A stretch of DNA of 64,000 nt from Loxodes magnus (Eukaryota > Ciliophora > Karyorelictea > Loxodida > Loxodidae). Below are positions 49,601-62,253 of this stretch, in pieces; position 1 is the stretch's first letter; each line of letters starts with the position of its first letter. Made by a program: the position numbers and the translations under genes. The notes under the pieces were generated by a model. The model was not told the DNA's origin. It was given only the letters and a program-made list of their open reading frames with translations, and did not search any database. Location: assembly GCA_946699065.1 (NCBI GenBank), contig CAMPDV010000707.1:1-64000 (forward strand), read 5' to 3'.

Positions 49601-52600
49601 GTTAAAGATTTAGCTTATGAACAACTAAATACATTGCTGAATTTATATAATGATAATCCACATATACTAATGGGAGATTTCAATGCTCTTTTATAAGGTT
49701 TCGGTGATAATCCTGAAAATGCTTATGATAATAACATTAGACTATAAGAATTCTTACTATAAAACGATCTTGAGATAGTGAATGATAGCAACATTAATAC
49801 ATGTATTAACAAAGGAACAGGAAAAACGTATTGTAATGATTATATCATTATAAAAAACCATTTGAACGTTAATTAGTTTGCAAATTTCACTGCTCATAAT
49901 AATAGTTTATTTTCTGATCATATTCAAATCACTGTCGACTTTATCAATAATTCTATAGTATATTGGGAAAAGATAACTCAGAAAAAATATAAAATAAATA
50001 GGTTATAAGATGCAATAGATAGGCAAAAATATTAAGAATCTTTCCTACAAACTTATCTAGAATTCTTTTAAATAGATTAAGATAATCTTGAAGATTAATA
50101 TGAATGCATCAAAAGTAATATTTAAGACAAAGCTGATTAAACATTATGTTCGTTTATTCCAGACTCAAATTATAGCAAACTTCCTCGAGCTCTCACAAAG
50201 AAATATATAGAGGCAAAAAGAGCTAACTCAGAATATAAGGAAGCTCACATAAAATTTGGAAGAATAAACTAGCAAGTAACTAATCTTCATGAGGCAGCAA
50301 AACGACTTTGGAAAGACTTCAAGTATAATCTATGAAAATTTAAAAAAAACAAAGCAAAAAAGAAGTTTCTACTTCTTAATGAAGATTCTAAGGAAGTTTT
50401 TTCGCAAGCTAAGAAAATTCTAAATCCTTTGAAGAGAAATACTATGAACTTTAATTAAGAAATCAAAAATAAATTAATTGAATCATGGGAAAATTGTGTT
50501 TTTAACAAGCATTCTAATCTAACTCAAGAATAGATAAATCTTAGTAATTAAAAAATAGATAAAATATACGATAATATTTAAGAAATTAAAGATTATCCAC
50601 TCTCGTATTTGTAAGGATTTGATCTTTTTATCATAAAAGAAATATAAAAAATTATAAAAGAAATTCCGAATGGAAAAGCAGCTGGTCCAGATGGAATAAA
50701 AGGCGAACTTCTGAAATATGGTGGATAATATTTATTAATAATTCTTCATTCTTTTCTGAATAATATGCTAAGACTTGGAAGAATCCCTTAGGAATTAAAT
50801 ATATCGGTGATAATTCCAATATTTAAAAAAGGAAATAAAGATGATTGGAAAAGCTGACTACCTATTTCTCTTATTAATACTATTCTAAAACTATATGCTA
50901 AAGCTTTAACAAAAAGACTATACAATCTTATTTATTAGAGAAATTTGATTCACCCTTCATAAATGGGATTTATGAAAAACAGATAAACAACTTAATAAAT
51001 TTGAATAATATAACAAATAATTGATAACTATCGGAAATGTGCTAAAGGTAAGACTAAATTGATAGCAACACTGATAGACGTTGAAAAAATGTTTGACTCA
51101 ATAGAAAGAAGACTCTTGTTTGATTAACTTAAGAGAGTTAAACTACCACTTGGAATAATAATAGCCTTAGAATCGTTTTATAAAAACCTAAATTCTTCAT
51201 TTATCATAGATGGAAAGAGCACCAGAACTTTATAATTCAACAATGGAGTTATGCAAGGAAGTTCTCATGGACCAGTTTTAGCATTATTGTATTATGACAT
51301 AGTAATTAGATATCTGGAAAGTAAAAGTAACTAATTGGGATTTAAATGCAGGATTCAAGTATTAACTTCGCTTGTAGAGGATGGGTAGATGATCTTATTC
51401 TTCTTTCCAAATGTGCAAAGTAGATGTAGAATTTAATAAATGAAGCAAATAAAGTTTTTGCATGAACATATTTAAAGATCAATGTTACCAAATCTGAATG
51501 CATCTAATTTCTAAAGAAGAATCAGAAATAATAAATTTTAAATTTATAATTAGGAAATTAACCAATTAAAAAGAACAAGTAACATATTTAGGAGTTATTC
51601 TACATCAGAAGAAGAACTTGAATCTCCATTGCAAAGAAGTTGCATTCAAATATATAGCTGCAATGAAGAAAGCTGTTTTTTAACTGATGAGATATAAGAG
51701 TGTAACTCCTTGACATTTTAAAACTTTATGTAGACTTTTTACATTACCTAAAGCAGAATATGGAGGAGACTTAGTACCATGAAGTACTCAAAACGGAGTA
51801 ACTGGAGTTCTGAACAGAATAGAATCAAGCATGAGATTAATTTAAAGAAAAACTTTTTAAGTAGCAACTTCAACATCTAATGAATCATGTTATATAGACC
51901 TGAATTGATTACCCTTTAAGCACATTATAGCTATAAAATTCTTCAGATTCTACCATAAAATTAAATAAGAAAATATTGATTTTCCAAGATCAACAATAGG
52001 CTCTCTTTTCATTAATATATGGAAAAAAGGATTTCAATACTACGATTAAGTGTAACAATTATCAGACCTTTATAATATCGATCTGCAGAATTAATAGAAT
52101 AATACCAATCTTAAAACTTTTACTAATCATATAAGAGAAAAAATACAACAATATTTCCACAAAGTAGCTACTAAAAAATTTATGAGAATGAAAACAGCTA
52201 AAGTATATACTGAATAATTTGGTAATCTCAAACAGTTTCCACAAATTACTTATACGAAATTAAACAAATAGTATAGACGAGAAATTATCAGTATATATAA
52301 ACTTAGAACCTAAACTTATAATTTTCGTAAGGATCTTTAAGATCGTCATTACCCCATTGATAATCCCTATTGTATGTGTGGTTAATATGAAACTTTCAAG
52401 AGTATCTTTAAATTTGTGTACTATTCTAATGTAATGAATTGATTATCGGAAAAGATCGGAAATTATGACTTAAGACGCCTTATACTATACGATCAAGAAT
52501 ATCTAAACTCATTTTCAAGGTCTAAATTGGAGTATTTAGACTTATAGATCAAAATATTTCATAAGAAGCTAATGACAAGGAGACTTGAGATTCTAGAAAT

Positions 52601-52785
52601 GGAGAAAGCAAAAAAGGAAGAAGTTAAAGATGAATAGAAAGAAGAACTAATTAAAGAAAAATGATTAGAATTAAACAAGATTAAAAAACAATTTAAAAAC
52701 ATTTACTAACATCTATAATTGAAAGAAGCAATTCTTGCAATTAAAGCCCTCAAAAAACTATTTTAGTTTAAATTTATTTATTAAA
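46700..52785 (+). mobile_element. Non-LTR (LINE-type) retrotransposon, near full length, frameshifted
   Basis: Two ORFs in the order coiled-coil ORF1, then ORF2 with apurinic-type endonuclease and reverse transcriptase. No LTRs. The 3' end abuts the duplicated module at about 52786-52795. No poly(A) tail or target-site duplication is evident. The 5' boundary is uncertain. Both ORFs use UAR for Gln heavily and UGA for Trp, so the element is adapted to the host code. Confidence 0.78.
46760..48700 (+). CDS. Retrotransposon ORF1, Gln-rich coiled-coil protein
   Basis: ATG at 46760 (MDEIENSLIFNVTLLQ), then one frame change near 46850 leads into ALKYPNERFGVTTNQISKP and SSTWILTVAYYESEINLQID. From about 47250 a long helical region is dominated by Gln, Asn, Lys and Glu (for example EIKELKHNIQRFIDKNQQ and SIVQEIQIQQKSYENQVNSI) up to IEIKIEEFQRLIKI near 48690. 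No zinc knuckle or RRM is visible. A coiled-coil ORF1 is typical of several LINE clades, where it binds RNA as a multimer. The boundary with ORF2 is a frame change around 48700-48820. Confidence 0.6.
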
Positions 52786-52799
52786 AAATTCTTTACTGA
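48820..52799 (+). CDS. Retrotransposon ORF2: AP endonuclease and reverse transcriptase, frameshifted
   Basis: Basic start KRKHEEEDKTIPPAKRMSKH (possible ATG 48875). The endonuclease domain begins MGHININGIASK (49280) and includes SINETW, MGDFNA (about 49670) and SDHIQI (about 49915). The reverse transcriptase has GKAAGPDGIKGELLKYG (about 50680), FKKGNKDDWKSWLPISLIN, HPSQMGFMKNRQT, LIDVEKMFDS, MQGSSHGPVLALLY and the catalytic box WVDDLILLS (about 51385; Val replaces the usual Ala before DD). LGVILH and a C-terminal NPYCMCGQYETF zinc-like motif follow. Frameshifts lie near 51360 and 51545. The conserved Trp of SINETW (49379-49381) and of the WxPISL motif (50855-50857) are UGA, while DDW, VYW and SW are UGG. 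The reading ends at UGA 52797-52799, just inside the neighbouring repeat. Confidence 0.78.
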
Positions 52800-53010
52800 A
52801 ATCTTCCTCAGTGCTAGCATTCTCTTGTGAATCTTTTCTTTTGTAGGGCAGTGATCGGAATGCTAACCTAAGAGACCTTAGTATATGGTATCAATTAACA
52901 TTAAAGCTAGTTGATATCTCTCCATTCTTATCCCTATTGACTACTGCTATAATTCTTGTTCGATTCTTCACTATGGGTATTTCCTGGTACCAGAGTTTTA
53001 GTAAATATCA
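52795..53010. repeat. Shared downstream module, copy 2
   Basis: Inverted match to 33845-34075. Begins right after the retrotransposon and runs into the A6 3' flank. The retrotransposon therefore replaced, or was inserted beside, whatever followed this module in the A3 context. Confidence 0.6.
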
Positions 53011-53339
53011 GTTGGAGATTCCTATTAAAAATAAATTATTTAAATATCTTTATACTTAGCAAATTAAAACCTAGACATCTTTTATAGATTCATTTAAAAT
53101 TAGCTTAATTATTTTTTATAATATTACCTTCTTAAAATAAACCATTTATATTTATTGGATAGATACTTTTTAGCATTTTATGTAATTTTTAAGCTTTTAA
53201 GTCTTTTAACTTAGATTATAAGACATCAACTTGCTTTTTCAATTTCTTAATAAACTTTATTTAAAGATTATTTTAGCTAATTTGGCAATAAAATAAAATT
53301 ATATAAATACAAAGAGATTTAATAATTTTAAATAATAGT

Positions 53340-55488
53340 TTAATTTATTTCTAGTTCAAAGTCAAATACTTCTCAATCCAAAATCCATTTCTTGTTCTTT
53401 AAATCTTGTCAATCTTTCACACTATATTTCTATTTTCGTGAACTGTAGAACCATTAAATTGATTCATTAAATATTTACTTTAGAACATTATGTTAAGTTT
53501 AATGTTCTCAAGCTGCTCCAAATTGGATATTAAGACCCAGTCTCATCTCTAATTGGAAATCCTCTTTCCGTTATTTCTTCATTACTTTCAAGATTTAAAT
53601 CTTTTAAATTAGAACAATTTTTTATTATTTAAACTACATCTCCATTTACTAAACTTAGTCCCTATAGTAATAATACTTCTAGTTTTTATATTTAAACCAT
53701 TTATTTTATTCACATTTTACACGTGGAAATGTTCTCTCCAAGAGAAATATTAGTTATCCCTTAGGATTATAGATTTTATTTTATTTAACTTCTTTATTTA
53801 TTATGTATGATATATATTTATTTTAATTTAGTGCAGTTTTAAAAGATAAAGCTAAGAGTTTCATCTGCCAAATGATCCATTTCCCATAACCAAATATACT
53901 CTAGTTTAGATGAATAAATACCAAGCTATTGAATCGTTTCATTTTTAATTTGATTCATTTTATCAACATCTAATTTTTTAAGATTAGGAGCATTTTAAAT
54001 TATGAATAAGATAGTTTCATCTCTAACAAAATCGCATTTCCAAAATTTGATATCTTGTAAATATAAATATTAGTGTGATATCTGAGCTTAAATATTTTCT
54101 TTCAGAGGCATATTTACTTATTAACGACTACTTATTAAATTATCAAAATGTAAAGTTCTAATATTAGGAGATATTTAAAGCAGAAATCTTAGAATTTAAT
54201 CACTTTATAAGCCAAAATTACTAATGTCGATATTTTCGAGTCTAGAAAGTAACTTTTACTAAGCAAAGTTAATATCTTATTAATCTTCATTCTATTACTA
54301 GTTATAAACATAATTTATAAAATCATATTAAGTTCAACTTAGACTTTTTATATTAGGAGTGTTTTAGAGAATTAGTTAGAAAAAATTATTTTAAAATGGA
54401 TTATTATTTAAAATTTTAATAGTTTCAAGATTTTAATTCTGACAACCAAAGAAATTTCTTAAAGTCTAATCTGAGAAATCAGAAATTCGAATGCTTAAGC
54501 ATTAAAGGTTTAACCTTTTAACTTTATCTAAAAACTAATCAGGTTCTTTAGAAAATTTTAAATCAATTTTATTTAAGTTAGGGCAAAAATCAATAAACTC
54601 GTCTAATTTTTTATTAGAGCTTATATTAATGTTATGAATGTATTATCCCTTTATTTTTAAATAATCTTTTATCTTTTGGTAATTTATCATTTTAGTATAT
54701 ATTTATAGATTTTCTATTTTTAGACTTTAGCAGTAATCAACTAAAAACTAACCTGATATCTATTCGACATTGCTGAGATATACTGATTTTAAATTTGTTA
54801 GCTCTTGCATAAAGTATAAATTTTAATCTCTAATTATAGTATATTCAATTTTTAAGTTGGTTAAACTTTTTAAATTTTATAAATTAGGCAAGGAATCAAA
54901 ATTATTATTGGATCAGTTTTGTATTACAACTTCTTTTAGTTTCATTAGAGAGGAATTTTTCAGTTTTTAAATTCTGAGATTTATAGATTTCTCCAAATTA
55001 TTCCTAATTTATAGGCACACATTTTAAGACAAAAGGTTTCCATCTAGATCTATTGTTTCTACATCAGATTTACTTATCTATCTCAAAATTCATTCTATCT
55101 TATTCTTCGTTTATAATGTTTCGTTATTTACTCTTTAAGTATCTAGTTCCTTAAATAGATAACTAAAATTATAGAAATATCTATTTACTTACTGTAACTA
55201 AGCTATATCATTTATATTTAGAAATTTAGTAAGCAAATCCAAGATATATTTGCTATTCCAAAACATAGACTATTTTAGCTAATATTTTCTCTCATACTTC
55301 TCTATATTTTATTTTTATTCTTCCTTATTATTTTTCATCCCTAGTTGTTCCTCTTGCAAGACTTCGCTTTTAACAGTTTAGCCTTACTGACTTGAAATAT
55401 CTTATTCAGATTACTCTTCCTGTTTTTCTTTCTATAAGAGTATAGGTTCGCTGGGCTAAATACTTGACGTTCTAGTATTTTCAGCCAT
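53340..55488 (-). pseudogene. F-box/LRR protein A6
   Basis: Minus-strand A-family gene with ATG at 55486-55488 and the family end DFELEIN before TAA (53340-53342). N-terminal MAENTRTSSIQPSEP and the F-box-like region are near identical to A1; the LRR part is closest to A3 upstream of about 54450. Length (2149) is not a multiple of three. In-frame UGA occurs at the NW site. A6 is the palindrome partner of A1 and also the inverted partner of A3, whose 3' module it shares, so its two halves have different nearest relatives. Confidence 0.73.
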
Positions 55489-56902
55489 TTTATAATAAAT
55501 GTTTAAAAGGTAGTTAATAAAGATAAATTATGATATAAGCAAAAGAAAAAAGAAAAGAAAAAGTTAGAATTATAAAATAAATAATGAAGCATCATAAATT
55601 ATGATACTTACCCCTAATTGATTAGTAGCTATATTATAATAAAATATATTATATTATAAGTTAGAAATAAATACTTTTACATTATAACTGTTTATTAATA
55701 GTTTTAACAAAAAGTTTAAATGCATATTAAAAAACTTTTATTATTGAGCGCATTGCACCTCATTGATTTACAGCTATTTATAATAATTTATTATAATAGG
55801 GTTAAGTGAAGCATATAGTAAAATAATTGTTTAAAATTAATGTTATGCATTACTTATTTATATGGATAATATTAATACCCTTTTATCAATCATCCTTTAA
55901 CTATTTGTTTGATTGAGAGAAATAAATAAAAAGAAAGAAAATTACAAAAATAAATAAGTAAAGCTTATTATTTAAAGGAATTAAGGATAATAACCTCTTA
56001 AGAAGATAAAAATTACTAAAAGTTATAAAATAAGAAATAGAGAGAACAAATTATAGTAATCATTTATATGTTTATATTACTTATCTTTTATGGCTATATG
56101 TTTAATGCTTTACTTTAACTATCTAATTATCATGGTTATTCTATAACTTCTAGCTTCTTATTAAGTTTACATATATTTTTAAAGTTTTTAATTAATTTGA
56201 ATATTCTACTATTTTGAACAGTAGACTATAGAAAAGCTAACTAATTAAAAAGTGAAGGAAATATTAGATATATATGAATTTCAATAAATTATCATTATTT
56301 TAGTTATTTCTTAATATACGAAAATCCTAATAGACAAGTAACAAAATTCTATTATTTAAGTTATAGAAAATCTGAGTAGCTCAGAATATTTTAAACTTAT
56401 CTAAAAATATTCAGAAATAAACTAATCTTAAAACTATATAAGTTAAAAAGTAAGAAAACAAACTAAAAGACAATATCTGAAAGGAAATAACTTCCATTTA
56501 TCCAGCATCGAATGAAATATCTATAAGAAGAAGTTAAGAATTTATGAGCTGCTAGAAAACCTTTAAAATATGAAACCTGAAGAAGGTAGAGATAAAGGAA
56601 AATAGTAGAATGCTAAGGACAAAGGACATACTATTATTTTGAACTGTTAATTAATTAAAGCTACTAAGTAAAATATCTAATACTTATATATTTATAAGGG
56701 ACTTTTTATGTATTTATATAGCCTCACAAATAAATGATTCAATTTTCTTTCTTTCAAATGAGTAAGAAAATTGGGTTTAAAAGAGGATTCAATTTCATTA
56801 AACAGCAAGAAGATAGCCAAAAAAATATCTTTATAATATATTAAAAAAGTAAACTTAAATTAGCTTAAAATACATAAAGGATAAATATTTGATTCTTTAT
56901 CA
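55489..56902. repeat. Divergent promoter flank, copy 4
   Basis: Inverted copy of 6957-8364 containing the A6 promoter (minus) and the 5' part of gene U (plus). The gene U reading continues past its outer end without interruption (frame GAT TCT TTA TCA GTT TAT CAA GTT), showing that the end of copy 2 at 21609 is a truncation and not a natural boundary. Confidence 0.78.
55746..55761 (-). other. GC-rich hairpin, type 2
   Basis: Minus-strand GAGGTGCAATGCGCTC. Matches the 8091 hairpin except for one lost C in the 3' strand, which weakens the stem. Confidence 0.5.
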
Positions 56903-58990
56903 GTTTATCAAGTTATAGTATCTTTATACTGCAATATACCTATTACATGTCATAATAACTTAAATATTATATTAAAAGTAGAACATCTAATTGTGAATAA
57001 ACTTGAAGATAATATAGAAAATTATTTAACATCATATAAAAAGCAAAGCAACTTAGTTTTCCTTCTATAATCAAAATTACAACTAAGAAAGATTTAGGAC
57101 TACAAAAAATAAAACTGAAGCATCAATTAATAAAACTTTTTATTTAATATAACTAAGATTTATCAAAAAAAGAATGCTAAATGAAATAAATTAGACTGAG
57201 GATTTCATTATCAAAGCAAATAGTGGTATTAATTAAGTTAATCTGGCTTTATAGTTAGATACTAAAAGGGATTAAAAACTAAAAAACTTACAATTGAAGT
57301 TGTCACTTAAATGAGTCTAGAAAATGTTCAACTTAAAGTCATAAAGTTAAATAAATTGATGAGTTATTCTAAGGTGTAGCAGTTCTAATATTAGTATCAG
57401 ATAGTTTAAGTAAAGAATAAATCAGTTGGAAAATAAAGTTTAGATTTATAAGGAAGTTTTGTAGCTTTGGGATAAAATAATTAATTTCCATATAGCAGCA
57501 ACTCAAACTCAAAAAGGATAAAACTGTATAATAGTATATAGAAGACAGAGCAATAAGTTAATAAAGTAAAATTTAATTTAAACATTAGAAAATAAAGAAA
57601 TAGTCCAATAAATGGAATTTTCTAATGTTGTATAAGATCTAAATCCTAATTCTCCTTTTAAAAGAAAGATAGGGAAGCATTGAAATGCGTTTAGTTCTAG
57701 AACTCACATTAAAAGTTCTTGCTTTAATACTATTAATAGTAATATTTTAAATTAACTATGAAGTAATTACTCAAATAGGAAAAGTAACTACGAAAGTTTT
57801 GTTTAACTTAAAATAATTAAGCTTGCAGTTAAAATGATGAATCCTTAAAAAACCGCAAAAAAGATAAGACTGAGTTACAAATACTAAAATTTGCTTGATC
57901 TTTTATTCTAGTATCCTCTAACTTATTGAAACTTTATGCAATCTTTGAAGATTAAAATCAATCTACTTGTTAATTTTTTAAAAGAGAGACAAATCTATTT
58001 AGCATCCTCAACAAAAATTATTTAAAAGAATAGAAATCAAAAATATAATTATAAAAGTCCTTTAAGAAGTTTCATATTGTCATTCAGTTAAAATTTTTCA
58101 TAAAGAATAAACTTTAAAATATTTTTAGAAGGTATTAAATCCTATATGGGAGTAAAAATTATATATTTCGCACTGAAAAAATTTAGCAGAATATCTGGGA
58201 AAAATAAATAAGGTAATCCACTCTATTTATCTCAAGGAATATGCTTGATTACTTTCCAAGTTAAAGTGATGAATGAAGTTTCCAGATTTATCTTGATTAT
58301 TATTGGTAGGATTTATTTCATTTAAAATGAGTAAATAAAAGACCGAGTAAATGGGAACTATAACTAAATAAATTAACAGACAGATATAAAAAATAAAGAT
58401 AAAATCTAGATAAGAAAATGACGCTAAATATTAGAAGAAAGAAAGAGGTTTTATATTAAAAAATTGCCGAATATAGAACATATCTAAGGCTAAACTATTT
58501 AAGATGCTTAAAGCATTAAAATTTAATGATTTAATGAAAATGTACCTCTATTAACTAGAGAAACCTTCAGAAAAGAATCCTCAAATTAAGTTAATAAAAA
58601 TCTATCAAAAGATATCTTTGATAAAAAGTATCTTTATCTATGGATGATTAATTTTTATTGGAATAAATTAAGATTTCTGAATAATAGATTATGACATATA
58701 TGGAATATATTATTCTAATTTTGTAATTCTTTAAAAAAATTAAAGAGCAACTAAAGAAGTAGCTTTCAAATACTCTTTATTTAAGATAAAAACAGTACTA
58801 GGTATTTGAAGTGGGGTAAATTTCTAATAGCTTTGAAAGCAATAGAAGAATCCTATAGAAGATAAAATGATAAGCTTTGTAATTAATTATTAGAATCTAA
58901 AATCCAAATAATAAATAAGCTTAAATAAGTATTTAGGTATAATAGTAGTAAACTTTAATTATAATATCACCTTTATTAGAAGCTAAACTA
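56200..58990 (+). CDS. Gene U, unidentified coiled-coil protein (right arm copy)
   Basis: Plus-strand counterpart of 4640-7640. Useful blocks: GRDKGKQQNAKDKGH (about 56590), SLSVYQVIVSLYCNIP and HLIVNKLEDNIENYLTSYKK (about 56900-57030), RINQLENKVQIYKEVLQLWD (about 57417-57475), and SDEWSFQIYLDYYWQDLFHL (about 58265-58325), where the Trp of DEW is UGA (58274-58276) against UGG in the left arm. Single-base differences from the left arm break the frame at several points (for example an extra C near 57485 and an extra G near 58490), and each arm is better in different places, so neither is cleanly intact. No known domain recognised. It lies tail to tail with actin. Start and end are approximate. 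Confidence 0.42.
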
Positions 58991-59190
58991 ATATTTTAGA
59001 AATTTAGCTATACTATTTATTGGAAACAGTATTAGATAGCTTAAAAGCATATATCTTTAAAAATAGATTAGAGATATAATCCTACAATAATTAATTAAGA
59101 AAAAAGAGAAAGATATATTTCAAATACTCATAGAAATCACATTTAGAAAATAAATCAAAACATTAAACATTTATTACCTCTAATTAACAG
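58945..59190. other. Segment present only in the right arm
   Basis: About 245 bases between GGTATAAT and TAACAGTAC are absent from the corresponding left-arm site (near 4910-4925, GGTATAATAATATTAACAG on the minus strand). No terminal inverted repeat or exact flanking duplication is obvious; short TAAT occurs at both edges. It may be an internal eliminated segment, a small insertion, or a left-arm deletion. Confidence 0.55.
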
Positions 59191-59963
59191 TACAAACATC
59201 GTTATTTTAATGCTAAACATTCAAAAATTTACTTAATCTATAAACCTTTTAAAATTTAAGCATTTACTTCTCTTATTCAATAATCAAAAAGTTTCCAATA
59301 TATCACCATTTTAATTACACATACTTACAAATTAAAAATTATTGGATTATAAACTAAAATATATTACACAAGTTGAAAGCTAAAATATTAGGTAATTATA
59401 AGAGAATTTCAGAAAAGCATAAGTGCTTTTGTGAAGAGAGTATGAATAATAAATAAACTTAAATGAAACAATTTTAATTTATTAAGCTATTTAAGTTAAA
59501 AATCAATTAAAAAAATAAGGAAGCTTTATTAAATCTAATCTTAATATTTCAATCATCATTATCTAAATAAATTATAAAGGTAGTTTTTCTTTAAGTGTAA
59601 TCCATTCTTTTAAAAAATTACTTTCGCTAAAATTTTAACAAATTAAAGATAAAGAAGGTTCTTATAAATTAAATTAATTAATAAGATAATTTTTTTTATT
59701 TGTATATGAAGAAATTCTAGCTTGAAATGATTAGAATTAAAATTACTCTAATCTATTAAGATTTTATTTTATTAAGATATTTTATAAAAATTAGTGTATA
59801 TAAAGATTATGCAAAGGAACAGAGAAAGATAACTTTTTTATTATATAGATTTAAAATATTTTGGGAGGTAATAAAATAAATGTTTAGAAAGAAGCTTAAT
59901 TCAGGAATAAACTCAAAGTTTATTTCCTCTTGAAAGACTTCCCTCTAATTCTCCTTCACTCAC

Positions 59964-61097
<1,134 letters not shown>

Positions 61098-61260
61098 TTT
61101 ATAAAAGTGTTACAAAACCATCTTTTTAAATCATTTCTAGCCCCGCTTATCCCTTTTAAAATTATCATAATAGTTAAATTAGAGATAAAAGAGTAGATGG
61201 AGCTATATAAGATTTGATAAGATTTAGCAGAAACGAACATAAATATGGAATCAAATGTTA
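61098..61260 (-). promoter_or_regulatory. Actin 5' flank, promoter and leader region (right arm)
   Basis: Counterpart of 2848-3008, almost unchanged between arms: the A-rich leader, the CCCCGCTTATCCC patch (61141-61153, plus strand) and a purine-rich block near 61185-61240. Conservation compared with the more diverged sequence beyond suggests the functional promoter lies here. Confidence 0.35.
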
Positions 61261-62180
61261 ATTTTAAACTAAAAATAATTTAAATTATTTTAATAAAAAA
61301 TATACAAATTTTAGCTGCTTTTCTATAGTTATTTTATTTAAAAAATATTATTTTTAAATTACAATTTATTTTCATTTTTTCTCAGAAATATTCTGCATAA
61401 ATAGCTTCTAATTTAAATCTATAATTTAATCATTTTTTCTTTATTTATATCTCTTATTTTTTATATTCTTATTCTTTTTCAGCTATTTTAGTAAAGATTT
61501 TAAATTTTAGATTTAAAAAATTTATAAAGCTTTTTCTTAAACTTAAAGAGCTTAGTACTAATTATTTTACCATTATAAACTTTAATGTTAGACAATGAAA
61601 ATTAAAGTCTTCAAACAATGTCTTAAATTTATCAAAATTTCATATAAATGTATTTATTTTTCCTCCTTTTATATTCTAAAGCTTAAACTTACAAATGTAT
61701 ACTAAGTTTTATGATATTTAAATACTAAAAATTAGATTTTCTATTAACTAAAATTACAAGAGTATCTTATCTAAACATGAAGCATAATGTTAACTTTAGT
61801 GATATATATCATAATATTGATAATTATCAAACTATATATATAAATTGTTTATTACTATAATTTCTTTAAGTTTCATTATTATCATTAATATATATAGTAT
61901 TTAAAAGTTTGCTATAGTTAACTAAAGCATTTATATAGTAAAAAGCCTTTCTTTTTTAACATACTTATCTTTAAATTTTATATTGCTATTATCTTTTAGT
62001 TTTTCAGATACTCACTTCTTTACTTTCTGCTTGTACTATTGCCTATTTGATATCTTTAATGGTTAACCTTCTGAATGTTTACATTTAATATTTTAAAATA
62101 GTAATGAATAGCTAGAATTACAATTATAGGAAATATATCTATAGTAATATTATCTTTTTATTTTATTTTATATATAGTAA
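61261..62180. other. Intergenic, actin to tRNA-His (right arm)
   Basis: AT-rich, diverged from the left arm by substitutions and indels. No gene recognised. Confidence 0.5.
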
Positions 62181-62253
62181 GTCGCTGTAGTCTAGCTGCT
62201 TAGGGCACCACGTTGTGGCCGTCGAAACCGGAGTTCAAGTCTCTGCACCGACA
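62181..62253 (+). tRNA. tRNA-His, anticodon GUG (right arm)
   Basis: Identical to the minus-strand copy at 1858-1930: 73 bases, loop TTGTGGC, T arm CGGAG-TTCAAGT-CTCTG, discriminator A. Followed by a run of T (62254-62259) for Pol III termination. The same two C-C mismatches are present, so they are not a one-copy error. Confidence 0.93.

Noticed and set aside
52062-52244. Minus-strand 60-residue ORF
   Set aside because: Antisense to retrotransposon ORF2, where the plus frame is consistent.
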